Positions 49,003 to 61,279 of a stretch of DNA of 64,000 nucleotides are shown here, piece after piece. Position 1 is the first letter of the stretch; each line of letters opens with the position of its first letter. Below the pieces are notes generated by a model, which was given only the letters and a program-made list of their open reading frames with translations, did no database searches and had not been told where the DNA came from. Both the position numbers and the translations under genes were made by a program. This stretch comes from Diadophis punctatus similis (lineage: Eukaryota > Chordata > Lepidosauria > Squamata > Dipsadidae), in the NCBI GenBank assembly GCA_023053685.1, contig JALIGW010000001.1, positions 223,061,434 to 223,125,433 of the forward strand. Reading direction: 5' to 3'.

Positions 49003-50050
49003 ATGGATTTATATGCCGCCCAACTCCCAGGGGACTCTGGGCGTCTCACAACATGTCAAAATCCATTCAACACTATAAAAAAGACACAATAATTAAAAAT
49101 TACAAAAATTAAAAAAGCATCTAACATTCAAACCAAGGGGGGAGACCCATATCTGGTCTGGTTGGTCTCACTTTCACCCCGCCTGCCGGAAGAGCCAAGT
49201 TTTTATTGCTTTACGGAAGGCCAGCAGGTTGGGGATAGTCCTGATCTCTGGAGGAAGCTGGTTCCAAAGGGAGGGAGCTCCCACAGAGAAGGCTCTCCCC
49301 CTCGGCCCCGCCAACCGGCATTGCTTGGTCGATGGGACCTGGAGGAGGCCAACTCTGTGGGCCCTAACCGGTTGTAGGGAGGAATGCTGCAGGATGCGGT
49401 CCCGAAAGTAACCTGGCCCTGAGCCATGTAGGGCTTTAAAGGTTAAAACCAACACCTTAAATTGGATCTGGAGACTAATGGGCAACCAATGCAGCTGGCG
49501 GAGGATAGGTGTTACGTGGGTGTATCTAGGTACACCCACCACAGCTCGCGCAGCTGCATTTTGCACCATTTGCAGTCGCCGGACACTCTTCAAGGGTAGC
49601 CCCATGTAGAGCGCATTGCAGTAATCCAGCCGTGAGGTGATAAGGGCATGAGTGACTGTGAGAAGTGCCTCCTTCTCCAAGTAGGGTCGCAATTGGTACA
49701 CCAGGCGTACCTGTGCAAAGGTCCCCCTAGCCACAGCTGAAAGATGTTGCTCCAATTTTAGCTGTGGGTCTAGGAGGACACCCAAATTGCAGACCCTTTT
49801 AAGAACTTTCATTAAGTCTTACTTAGTGGCGATACGGGCGGCAAAATGTTCGCATTTTTCTGCCCTTATTGCGTCCGCTGACTCCCGCCCAGCCGGCCTG
49901 TTTAGGGTGACCCACACCCTTCTCGCTAAGGAGGGAGGCGAAGATCTCTTGCAGGGCAGAGCTGAGGAATTTTCTCGGTTTCTGGCGGACAAAGTCACTC
50001 AGATTCGGACAGACCTGGACTCCGATTGGGCAGTACAGGCCGAGATGACA
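48871..50050 (-). mobile_element. L2-like LINE insertion with inverted 5' part
   Basis: 3' end is (ATGT)n/(ATTT)n then GCCGCCCAACTCCCAGGGG. On -, 49797-49174 reads the RT thumb (NLGVLLDPQLKLEQHL to FRKAIKTWLFRQAG). From about 49798 to 50050 the coding sense switches to +: SRPAGLFRVTHTLLAKEGG and GRAEEFSRFLADKVTQI match the linker before the RT domain in L2 elements. This is a 5' inversion. Confidence 0.85.
48880..49000 (+). repeat. (ATGT)n-(ATTT)n microsatellite
   Basis: About 11 ATGT units (48880-48923) followed by about 19 ATTT units, forming the LINE tail. Confidence 0.95.
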
Positions 50051-50400
50051 GGTAGTCATTAACAGGAAGGACATTTTGGTATATGATTTTATGAACTACA
50101 TTTAGATCAGATCGGAGGCGACGTAGTTGTAAATTGTCTAATCCCAGTATTTCAAGTCTGGTGGCATAAGGTATTTTGTTGTGAGCGGAGGAGTGAAGGA
50201 CTCTTCTTGTGAAATATTTCTGGACTCTCTCGATTGTATTTATGTCTGATATGCAATGTGGGTTCCAGACAGGTGAGCTGTATTCCAGAATTGGTCTAAC
50301 AAATGTTTTGTATGCTCTGGTTAGCAGTGTAATGTCGCCAGAGAAGAAGCTACGCAAGATTAGATTAATAACTCTTATAGTAGGGCAGAAAAATGAAAAT
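50051..50400 (-). mobile_element. CR1-superfamily LINE, family L, 5' part (RT end)
   Basis: On -, SFFSGDITLLTRAYKTFVRP, ILEYSSPVWNPHCISDI and IERVQKYFTRRV are the post-palm RT motifs of Jockey/CR1-type LINEs. It continues the interrupted element at 48870. Confidence 0.8.
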
Positions 50401-51092
50401 TGATTATAGTAAAACAAAGGGGCTGTACTCCATAAATGAAAAATTAACAGTAATCAAACTAAGCAAATAAAAACCCTTAAATACTTCAGTTTTTCAATCT
50501 TCCTGGGCTTGGAAAGAGCAAAACACATAAATTCATAATAAAATATTTCACTTCATACTTAGAATATTTCCAATGATTTGCCAATCAACATTATTACGGT
50601 CCCTCTGTGGTCATGCTATTCCAGATCAAAGAACTATAAGACTATTTCTTTATGGTATACACATGTGTACCGTATCTACGTATAAAGATGTAAAAAAATG
50701 GAGATAATTCAATCCAAATTTTGAAGAAAAATACTTTGTATCCCTTGAGGCATTTCAATTGCAAGTTTGAAACTAAAGCTTGTCTGAATAATTAGACCTG
50801 CATGAGGATTTGCCTGCTGAAATGCTGGTTAATGTTAATTTGGGAGGGACAGATACTTAAACTCAGTTAGTCTTTGTGGATAAATTACCATAACCTCAGA
50901 TTTGGCCTACTGTGGATGCTTGGTTCAGTCCTTAATAACCCTAGCATCTGTGAGAGCTTTGTGAGAAGTTAAGCAATATCAAAAGTACAATGAAATTCAA
51001 AATCAAACTGTTTCACTTCAAATTGTTATTTCAAAATTACTGCAAAAGGAGAAGAAACTGGTTCAAATGGTGCTGTAGTATTTATCTTTAGA

Positions 51093-51144
51093 TTAATTAT
51101 TTATTTATATTCCACCTTATTATTTTTACAAATAACTCAAGGTA
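51093..51144 (-). mobile_element. BovB/SINE tail fragment
   Basis: TTATTTATATTCCACCTTAT and TTTTTACAAATAACTCAAGG equal the tail of the SINE at 22700. Only the tail is present. Confidence 0.55.
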
Positions 51145-51154
51145 GGGAACATAT

Positions 51155-51516
51155 CAGTGGTGAAATCCATTTTTTTTTACTACCTGTTCTGTAGGCGTGG
51201 TGTGGCTTGGTGAGCGTGGCAGGGGAAGGATACTGCAAAACCTCCATTCCCATCCACTCCAGGGGAAGGATACTGCAAAATCTCCATTCCCACCCCACTC
51301 CAGGAGAAGGATACTGCAAAATCCCCATTCCTTCCCCACTTCTGGGGGAAGGATATTGCAAAATCTCCATTCCCACCCCACTCTGGGGCCAGCCAGAGGT
51401 GGCATTTGCCAGTTCTCCGAACTAATCAAAATTTCCACTACTGGTTCTCCGAACTTGTCAAAATTTCCACTACCGGTTATCCAGAACATGTCAGAACCTG
51501 CTGGATTTCACCCCTC
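51155..51516 (+). mobile_element. hAT-type MITE, family F, with minisatellite
   Basis: 362 bp with ends CAGTGGTGAAATCCAT and ATTTCACCCCTC, and a perfect 8-bp duplication GAACATAT (51147, 51517). About 51220-51388 is four tandem units of roughly 42-45 bp, each with GGAAGGATACTGCAAAA and CCATTCCC blocks. Confidence 0.88.
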
Positions 51517-51524
51517 GAACATAT

Positions 51525-53143
51525 CCAATAATTTAAATTAAATTATTCATTATTTAGATTATTAAGAGTTTATTTTGAGCAATACTATTTTATTTGAATT
51601 TTACAAGTTGCAGTTAAACTTATTTATTTAGCAGTAATTTTCTCCATATTATTAGATGCCATTTTCCCCTAAACTTCTGTGTTAACCTGTATTGTATTAC
51701 ACTTTGTGTTTGAATTTTAAACTGAGATATCTGAAATAGCCCAAGCGCAAAACAGAACTTGTGCAAATATACCATCCTGTGCTATTGGCTCAAAAGTGTG
51801 TTATTCCTTTGCTGCTTGCAGGCAAACATGAACCTTCCCGCCCACACATGTTTTGACACTTCTAGTCTTAAATTAATTCTGAATCACCCCAATCATAAAT
51901 CACCAGTGATTTGTTTGTTTTTTAAAAGAAAAACCAATCATTTTATTTTTCATAATCAGGCTGTATTTACCAATGTATTTACCAATGCTTGATCTGATAA
52001 AACTTCCTTGATGCCAAGAGAAGTTCTCTTATTCCTATTTTTCTACTCTGCCAATGCCTTTTTCTACTGTCTGCCTGGACTAAGGACAACATTTTGTCCT
52101 ACAGTCTAGGTAAGCAGAGTGAGTAAGTTTTCATGGCCAGCATGTAAGAACATGGGGGTGTGCTCTGTATCTTTGTGGTCATAAATTACCCATTCATGAC
52201 TAATACACATACTTTCCACATTGAAATGTTTTTGTTATGCTCTAGATTTATTGACCAGTTTAAGGACTGAAAGAGTAATTCCATAGTGATATTAAATTTA
52301 ATACTATATAGATCTATTTGTATTAGTTTTTCCTTTCATTAGGTTTTTATTTTAATAGCTCTGATGCATGTAGTTTTTTAATGTACAGTGTTATGACCAA
52401 TATTGTTTTTTTTTTTCTGGTGTAATTGCTTGTTGAATTTTGCCATTAAAAAAGGTTACAGTGACATTCTTGCTTTAAAATTTTACAGTCATATTTAAAT
52501 ACGAATCTTTTTGCAAGTTAATACAAATTTTGTAAGAGCAAAATATACCGGTATAATACTAGTTAATCTTATACACTTCTCTCCATGCCACTGAGGATAA
52601 TACTTTTTGAAAACAAGAAAATGTTTGGCATTTGTGGAACTATCAAAATTATTAATAAAACCTGTGTGGGAATTATATTAGAAAAAACAATATACAAAGG
52701 CTAATAAAACCAAAGGGCTTCTTTTGTATGCCTGATTATTTCTTTTTTCTCCTAAGTTTTATTTCCTTGTGTATAAATATCTTCCCCTTGCAAAATGTCT
52801 GCCTAGGCCTTTATTATGGCACTACAATAACATGCAAGGCTATTTTCCTTAACCAAATGGCTTCCAAGTATGTTGAAAATGAACCTTAGAAGCTTCAACT
52901 AGAATGTGGTTTACACACACCCTTCCTGAGGCCCAGTGAGCTTGCAGACTTTCTAATTCCTTCCTGCTAGTCTCTGGCACCCTCCCCACCACTATTTTTA
53001 CTCATAATACTTCCTCCTCTGCCCATTGGGTTACGTTGTTCCTATTCACACTGTACCAGATCATGTCCACCCATCCACAGGTGCGCCCATTATTCTTCTC
53101 ACATTTTCCACCTTACTGAAAGAAATGCAAAAGAATCTTAAGT
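51525..53143. other. Intergenic, nothing recognised
   Basis: No repeat or coding signal seen. Confidence 0.4.
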
Positions 53144-53364
53144 CAGTGGTTCCCAACCTTTTTGGGGGGCCATGCCCCACCTAAGCATTTCTAAAATCCT
53201 GATGCCCCCCCAACATATAATTCTTACTATTCAAAAAGTGAACTCCTATTCACGCAGAGGAAGCCTAAAAGACCATTAACTTGGTTTAAACAACGTTCCA
53301 ATTGCCCCTATTAAAAATCAAATTGCCCCCCTGTGGCGCGTGGGCCCCACGTTGGGAACCACTG
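53144..53364 (+). mobile_element. hAT-type MITE with CAGTGGTTCCCAACC ends
   Basis: 221 bp; ends CAGTGGTTCCCAACCTTTTT and ACGTTGGGAACCACTG. Right flank ATCTAAGT matches left ATCTTAAGT with one extra base. Confidence 0.8.
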
Positions 53365-54142
53365 ATCTAAGTTGTTTTCAGCTAGTCAGAAACAAAGCAA
53401 AGCAAATATCTAGGTTTCTGCCATTTTTCTGAATAGATTTCTGTGGATCCCTTGGAGCTTAGAAAGGGCTAGGAATGTTGTACTCTTTGAAGCAACTCCC
53501 AGTAATTCAACACACTGGGATGATTGTGGATTTGCCAAGATACATATGGGCAAGATATACTGTAAACAAAATGGTTTTTAGTTTTGCTTCCTTATAACTA
53601 CTCATTTATGTAATGCTGTCCATATTTTCTCTCAGAAATGCAGTTTTCCTCATTAGATAATACATGAGAAACTTCAGAGGCATGCCAAAGTGCTCTGGAA
53701 TAAAACTTGAAAATAATCCTGTATGCTTTTCAACATGTCAGTTATTCTGGTTTATTTTTTTAGTACATTCTGAAGACAATGTGCACTTTATATTGCCTTT
53801 TGCAGAAGCATGTTATTTCAAATCACACTTATAATACAGCTGAAGACCTTGGTTAAGATCTTCAGAGACAGGTCCTCTTTTAACATGCATTGCTTAACAT
53901 GTCATTATGTATCAGAGTTTTATTTTTATCAGTAAGTATTAGTCATTGTCACATTACTGAGCTGACAAATATAATTACTATCATGCTAGAACATGAAAGT
54001 TCAAGTCCTAGAGAGAGTAGCAAAGGCTCTTTAAGTATTAATGGAGAGAATGACAAGATACTGTAGCAGAGACCGTAAGTGCAGGCAGCTACAGCAACCT
54101 CTCTGTGATGACTGAAATGACTATTAATCTATCAGCAGTTTA

Positions 54143-54562
54143 CAGTACATGTGATCCTTATTTAATGACCACTAGTTCAGTAGCCATTCAAATTCACAAT
54201 GGTGCTGAACAAGTGGTACATATAACAGGTTGTCATACAGTAATTACTACATCAGAGTCCCTGCAGTCATGATCTGGGTCCCTGGTGCCCAACTCAACTA
54301 TGATGTTGCAGTGTCCCTTGGTCACCGTTTGCAACCTTCACTGCCAGCTTCCAACAAGCAAAGTCAATGGAGAAGCCAGTAGGAGATTGCATATGGTGAC
54401 CATATAATAATGTGCTTTATGGAGTGGGATTCACTTGACTAATTGACATGTTGGAATTGCCATCGCTAAGCAATGCAACCAGGTGACATACTTTCTAATC
54501 ACGCCTCTTAGCAGTGGAAATTCCAGTCTCAATTACTGTCATTAAGTGAAGGCTACCTATAC
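54143..54562. mobile_element. MITE family T, decayed copy
   Basis: Shares order with 35442 and 57577: TGATCCTTATTTAATGACCA at left, TGTCCCTTGGTCACCGTTTG inside, TTAAGTGAAGGCTACCTAT at right. Strongly diverged. Confidence 0.55.
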
Positions 54563-54667
54563 AAATAAGGCCAAGAGATATAAAAATCATCACTTAAAAT
54601 CCTTGAGCCAGTTTTTAAAAATGTGATTTTATGACCTCATTTTCTAAGGTAGGAAAGAGATTAGGAT

Positions 54668-55290
54668 TTATTTATTTTATTTAATTTTTTATTTATTAAA
54701 ATTTCTATGCCGCCCAACTCCCGGGGGACTCTGGGCGGCTCACAGCAGATATAGAAACACATAAAAATAAAACAATTTTTAAAAGGAGCCATATTAAAAT
54801 ACTATCCATTTAAAAAACTTTCATTCATACCCTGCCTGCCGGAAGAGCCAAGTTTTTATTGCTTTACGGAAGGCCAGCAGGGTGGGGATAATCCTGATCT
54901 CTGGAGGGAGTTGGTTCCAAAGGGAGGGGGCTCCCACAGAGAAGGCTCTCCCCCTCGGCCCCGCCAACCGGCATTGCTTGGTCGATGGGACCTGGAGGAG
55001 ACCCACTCTGTGGGACCTAACCGGTCGTAGGGAGGTATGCGGCAGGATGCGGTCCCGAAGATAACCTGGCCCTGAGCCATGTAGGGCTTTAAAGGTAACG
55101 ACCAACACCTTGAATTGGATCCGGAGACTAATGGGCAGCCAATGCAGCTGGCGGAGAATTGGTGTTACATGGGTGCATCTGGGTGCACCCACCACAGCTC
55201 GCGCAGCTGCATTTTGCATCAATTGCAGTCGCCGGACACTCTTCAAGGGTAGCCCCATGTAGAGCGCATTGCAGTAATGCAGTGCAGGAT
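54668..55290 (-). mobile_element. L2-like LINE, 3' part
   Basis: On -, HYCNALYMGLPLKSVRRLQL through HVTPILRQLHWLPISLRIQF to FRKAIKTWLFRQAG is an open RT thumb/C-terminus, close to the copies at 23.5 and 49 kb. 5' truncated near 55290. 3' end has GCCGCCCAACTCCCGGGGG and a decayed (AAAT)n tail. Confidence 0.85.
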
Positions 55291-57209
55291 GCCAGACTAT
55301 AGGGGAGTTTGACTCTACTGTGTGAGACAAGTCCATAGCAACCATTGATAATCTCTAAGAATGGGGAAACATATGTATTTTTTCAATTAGTCAGAATCCA
55401 AGCCACATTAGTTTTTGAAACTAATGCTATGGAATTTTGTTCAGGAACAAATTGATAGCAAATGCAGTGCTTTTAATATAGGTATTACCTGGATTCTCTT
55501 CATTTTTCCAGAGATCAACTGCTTGCTGTGTTTTGTACCAAATGATCACTAGATGCCATGTCCATTTTGCTCAGATACCAAAAACAAACACTTCCCCCAC
55601 AATTATGCAATTGGTAAAAGTACAAAGAAACACAATCCATTAGTTTTGAATCAACATGTGAAGTCTTAAAAACAGACTAAAGTATAAATTACATTATGGC
55701 GATAAAGTCTCAAATTTATGCAAACAAAAGATGCTGAGTTGGAATGGATTATTTTTTTATTGATGTTTGAGGTGACTCATGATCCTAGTAGGCAGTCTTG
55801 AACAAGGGGATTTATTTTGTCTCTTTCCTCCCTTTCAGAATTACCAAACAGCTTCCTGTCATTACGCAGGTTCAGATTTTTCTTCCTTCTGCTTTGTTGT
55901 TAAGCATATCCAAATTGGAACAGGGAAAACCAAAGAAATCTATTCTGATACAAGTTATAAAGATTAGTATGAATAGTTGAAAAACAAAATAAGAGAGGGA
56001 TGCAAACTGAAGGGAATTAAAGACTTCCACATCTTCTCCATCTTTATTTATGCATAGATATCCCATTTATATTTATCATGCAGACATATATATTATTTAT
56101 GTCTCTAATCCATTAATTTCAAAGCTGTTTAAAAGACACAGAAAGAATGAAGATGGTCTGATTAAACAGATTGTCCCTGTCTGTAACAAAACCAAAAAAA
56201 GATACAATGAAAATCTGCTCCCATTAATTCTATCAACTCCAGGGTTCACTTTCCTTTTGGAACAGTAAGTAGTAATATCTTGGTTCAATATTTTTCTAAC
56301 TAAGAGTTGCCTATATTATTTGAATTGGACCTGTCACACATGGGTGTCTTTTATGTATAAGTGCTGAGAAGGTACTAATTAAAGTATGTTGACTCTTACA
56401 TGATGTAGGATGATTTTTCATTTTGAAGAAACAGGAAGGATTGCTCCTTCCTCTCCTTGATTATGAAACAACCCCAAAATTTATTTCCTCAAAAATGAAA
56501 TCAAAAGAACGATCATTAAAATCTCAGGGGGCAGAAGCTACCCCATATTTAAAACGTTGAATGCAAAACTCTTCATTGCTGACACAAAGAGAAGAAAATA
56601 GGACTTACATCTCTACAAATCAAGATGCTAGCAGCAAAATCTTCAATCTCTTTGCACACTGAAACATACATCAAACACTAATGATCATATATTAGATACA
56701 GGTTATTTCAACTAAATATCTATACTACATCTTTTTAACAGGGGCAAGTACTGTAATCATGAAATGTAAAATCTGTGAACCCATTGTCTCTAGAAAACAA
56801 GCAAAATATTTTATTTTATTTTATTTGTGAATCTATGCAATTTTATATGTAACATAACAGAAAAGCGTATCCTTTTAGAGAAGTGAATCTATATGCATTG
56901 ATCTAATTATAAAACATTGGGTTTAATATGCATAAGCCAGAACAGAATTAGAAAACAGAAATAAATCATCCAAGAAGGCTTGGTAGAAACACTTACAATT
57001 AGTGTAGCAATCAGTTCTCAAAGATAAGAATCTTTTAGTATTGGGTAGCACCGTGAGAAGACTAACCAGCAATATATCAGATTGTGATTACTGTTAATTT
57101 TTCCCCATTAGTACAAATGCTAGAAAATATGATGAACCCCTTGGAACAACATATGAAGCAAATTATCATAGTTACCTGAAATACTAAAGATAGATATAAC
57201 ATTTCAACC
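55291..57209. other. Region downstream of INCENP, nothing recognised
   Basis: AT-rich DNA between the truncated LINE and the INCENP poly(A) signal; no feature seen. Confidence 0.4.
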
Positions 57210-57215
57210 TTTATT
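57210..57215 (-). terminator. INCENP poly(A) signal AATAAA
   Basis: AATAAA on the - strand 68 bases after the INCENP stop. It would give a short 3' UTR of about 90 bases; no other strong candidate is closer. Confidence 0.6.
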
Positions 57216-57282
57216 ATATAACATATAAAATACTAAAATGATTTACAAATGCAACATAAATATAGCTAGACAAGAAATAGTT

Positions 57283-57497
57283 TCAGTATTTTTTCATGCT
57301 GTTGGACGTCCGGAGTGCTGGTTTGGATCCTGGAAGAGGTGGCGATTGCCACACAGCTGAACTTGTACGCTTGAAATATCTTGGCTTACTTTTATAGAAG
57401 ATATCCTCTAACTTAGGGCTCGGTATGAGACCAAAAAACCTGTCGATATCTGGAGGATTGTAGTACTGGTATGTAACAGCTTCGTTAAGTTGAACCC
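57283..57497 (-). CDS. INCENP: INCENP terminal exon with IN-box
   Basis: The acceptor ATTTCCTCAG precedes 57497; the stop TGA is the complement of 57283-57285. It encodes YQYYNPPDIDRFFGLIPSPK then LEDIFYKSKPRYFKRTSSAV, which is the IN-box. The Thr-Ser-Ser motif is the Aurora B phosphorylation site that completes kinase activation, and the conserved Trp follows directly. The C-terminus ends SMKKY, like other INCENPs. Confidence 0.95.
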
Positions 57498-57576
57498 CTG
57501 AGGAAATAACCATTTTCCTATGTGAATAATTCTTCAGGCAGCAACACATCTCCAACCAAAGTACTTCTACCATGTA

Positions 57577-58066
57577 TAGGTAGTCCTTGGCCTACAACAG
57601 GGCTGTCAAACTCCCGGCCCGTGTCACGTGCTGGCCACGCCCACACACCGTTTAGTGAAGGGGAAAAGAGTCCCGATACGTCACGTGACACTGCCATGAG
57701 GACATGAATTTGACACCCCTGACCTACAACCTTTTGTTTAGTGATCATTCAAAATTACAACGGCACTGTAAAAACCTGACTTATGAATGTTTTTCATACT
57801 TAGGACCATTGCAGCATCCCCATGATCACGTGATCAAAATTTGGACACTTGGCAACTAACTCATATTTATGAGGGTTGCATCATCTTGGGGGGGGTCACA
57901 TGACCTTTTGCATCCTTCTGACAAACCAAGTCAGTGGTGAAGCCAGTTTCACTTCACAACTGTGGCAAGCAAGCCATAAAATGGGGCAAAATTCGCTTAA
58001 CTGTCTCACTTAGCAAGAGAAATTTTGAGCTTAGTTGTGGCCATTAAGTCAAGGACTACCTGTATA
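57577..58066. mobile_element. MITE family T, copy 2, carrying a nested MITE
   Basis: In the terminal INCENP intron. Starts TATAGGTAGTCCTTGGCC, ends GTCAAGGACTACCTGTATA. Interrupted at 57598-57721 by a family D element. Confidence 0.75.
57598..57721 (-). mobile_element. hAT-type MITE, family D, nested
   Basis: 124 bp; ends CAGGGCTGTCAAACTCCC and AATTTGACACCCCTG; flanks GCCTACAA and ACCTACAA match at 7 of 8 bases. It splits the family T element, so it is the younger insertion. Confidence 0.88.
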
Positions 58067-58351
58067 AAATGGCCAGAATGTGAAGTTCCTCCAGCAGTTC
58101 TAATAATCAATTGGTCTGCATCAAACAAATAAAGCTTGTCACTCCAACTCAAAGACAAAGACATAAATTTGTTAGTGGCCTAAAAAGGATGGCACTATGG
58201 AAAAAAATGCAGAGTTTCCAATTATCAGTATCACTGTTTCGTATCATAATTTACTTAATTTTGACTGGCCCTATTTTTTTCTTCTTTTACTCTTATAATA
58301 GTAAGACACAAGATATGCTGTAAAATGTAATTCTGAAAGACGCATATATAC

Positions 58352-58511
58352 CATTGGCCCACAAAGGGATGGGTTTGCGAGGCTGACTTTCATCATCAGT
58401 GGAGTCATCGCTATTCAGATCCATTCCATAGTCATTCAGATTGACTTTGAGAGATTTCGTATCTTTCAGATCTTGGGCATCCACTCGGTTGGAAGTCCCA
58501 CTATAAGATTT
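58352..58511 (-). CDS. INCENP: INCENP penultimate exon
   Basis: The acceptor GCATTTTAG precedes 58511 and the donor CAATG|GTATAT follows 58352. It encodes [20 protein letters not shown] and KPIPLWANG, a block nearly identical to the conserved acidic stretch just before the IN-box in vertebrate INCENP. An alternative acceptor 11 bases further in would break the frame, so the first is preferred. Confidence 0.92.
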
Positions 58512-61279
58512 CTAAAATGCAGGCAAGGTTGAATGCGTAAATTAATGTTACAAACACAGCAGTTATCAACAGTGGCTCTTTGTGACTACTCTGCTTGCCT
58601 TTCCAAAATTTATATATACACTTTTGCATGGAAGCAACAGCTAAAAGTTATATTGTGACTTTATGTACTCAAAGATTATGGAAAGGTTGCTGTTCTCCTC
58701 CAGATGTGTTTACAGACAAATGAATAACAGAATTCGAAGCTCTTTACCAACAATATGCAGTGAAATCAATAGTGAATGATTACTGTCTGAAAAATAAATA
58801 AAAGTAGAAAGAGGCAGATGACAAAACCTAAGTGATTCAGCTCTGCAAGTTTCTAAAAATAAAGTAAGGGGATGACAGTGGGTAGAGGCAAATTTTATAT
58901 TTGAATATGTCAAATGGAAACAATTGCATTAAAAAAGAACAAATGACTACATAATTTTGGCTGTTTTATGTACCAACATTAACTTTGCTTCAACACACTT
59001 CACAAATTCAGAAACCCATCACAATAATGTCTCTTCCTCCTTAAATGGCTGAAATAATAATTCTAGGTTTTCTTACTAAAATCCTGATAGGTATTTCTAA
59101 TGAAATTTTTGACTGGCCCATGCTAAAAACATGGGATCCATTGGGGAACAGAAACTGAATCTAGTTGTTATTATTACTATCTCACCTCTTAAAGTCTAGT
59201 ATCTGCTACCTCTCTTTTTAGATATCCAAGCTATAAACACTGTCATATGTTGATAAATTTTTAGATTCTTTAGTACTCAAGTTAAATGTACAGGCCTGTC
59301 TAAAAACTCATCTTGCTTTTAAAACTAGTATAAGCTGCAATATATTGGCTGGCATATTCTGATTTTTAAGAAATAAAGTGCTCTAGGTTTCTATTGCAAC
59401 CATTATTGAAAGAGATATTTTCATAGGGTTTTGATAAGGTCAGGTGATCTATAGAAGGATGCTAATTTGAATAGGCAAACTGAGGGAGAACAAAAAATAA
59501 CAGATTATTTGAACTGCTACATAATCTTCCACAAGCATTCAGGGTTGCAGCTACAGTATGTTCATATATCATGTGATCACTGGCAGAATTTGGAGCATTT
59601 ATAACCTTTACAAGAAGCTTTTACTTCCAAAACAAAAGCTTTTTTTTTCTATTCTATGTGGGTGGTAAAAAATCATTCCAATTGCATCCAGTGTATAGCT
59701 TACAAAGGCTCTGATAGCTACTGCTAATCAATTGGAGTGGTATAGTAGGAATTCTCTACAAAATCTTATAACAATTTTGATGCAACAACGAATAACATTC
59801 AAAATAGTTCAAGGAATTTGATGCATACACAATATCAATAAAAATCTTCACAAACATTTAACAATTTTGGAAATAATATAGTGTTATCTTGGGAGATCTG
59901 TTCATGACAATTAGCCAAACATAAGAATGAAATAAATAATTATTTTAAAGAGCACTTTGCTGAACTTTATTTAAAAACGACAGTACAAATTTTCTGTTCT
60001 GTGGCTTAGATCGCTGTGACAAGCAATTCTTTTTATAAGCATTTCTTCAAAAATGTGCAAGTGATTTAATTAACTAAATGCTACAATATGCTAATATATT
60101 TTTAATATACTTCAATATTTTATTTTGCTGAAATCTAAAGTCTGTAAGACTTTATATCAAGGAATATTTTAAATTGAGTTTGTCTAAGATATTGGACATT
60201 TAATGGTATACATCAAACATTCTAGCTATATCTTGTACTGATTAGCAATAGCTTAGCTAAAATGAAGATGTTTGAATGTGAAACATTAAGCGCAAAGTTT
60301 TTTTCCCCTTTTAATTCTTTAACTCATGTTTATGTTCAATCCTTTCAGCCCTTCACCTTCTATTGCACTTTCCACAGAATTGGAAGATTAATGTTTAGCT
60401 TGCAAATGCTGAAGTCCTTTGTATAACAACATATTAAAATAAACTCAGCTATGACTATTACAGAGCAACTTAAACCCAGAATTTTAGTCTCCAAACAAAA
60501 TGCCTTTTAAAAATTATTTGAAATTTCAGAATAGCAATATCATAAAAATACTTTCATAGATACTTGTGGATCTCATTATAATTATATTAACATATATGGT
60601 TACTTAAAATGGGACCACATTAGAAAGTACAGATTATGTCTCACAGAGCAACTATACTGAGCACAATAACCTTTGCCTTCAACAGAGAAAGCGGTGAACT
60701 TCATCCACCATATTCCTATGCCCTCTTGTGATCATATAGAAATATTGCAGTACCCACAATTGCTTATAGCACTGAAATTTCTCCCCTGCATTCAGGTGGT
60801 TAACATTTTGCAGATGGCATGTAGTCCAGGAAGTACTTAATATAATATTTAAATCAAAGAAGTCATTAAAGAAAGTATATCAAAGATGGCTAAATTAAGC
60901 ATGGGGGACTACATATTTTGAAAAATAAAGTTAACTGTAATGGAAATGTTCAATATTCATTCAACAGCAAAGCTACTGACATGTCAGGGAGAAAGAATGT
61001 ATGGAACTCTAGAAGCACCACCTTTTCTCAGAAAGTATCTGAGTGATGACAGAACATACAGAGGAAATAAAGCAATTACACAAGATAACTTTCAATGATA
61101 TTTGTCTATCTGAAAGCAGAGGGACACAAGTGTCCCTCTAATTTAGAAGCAGAAAGTTATTCCAGGCCTTGGACAATGTCAATACTTTTTACATTCAGTT
61201 TACAGGTCTTTCTCCACTGCTGAGTAAAAATGTTCTTCACCCATTCTTGGGTAGGCAGCAATATGTCTTCCTTTTACAA
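58512..61279 (-). other. INCENP intron, nothing recognised
   Basis: AT-rich, unusually free of MITEs and LINE pieces compared with the rest of the window. Confidence 0.4.
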
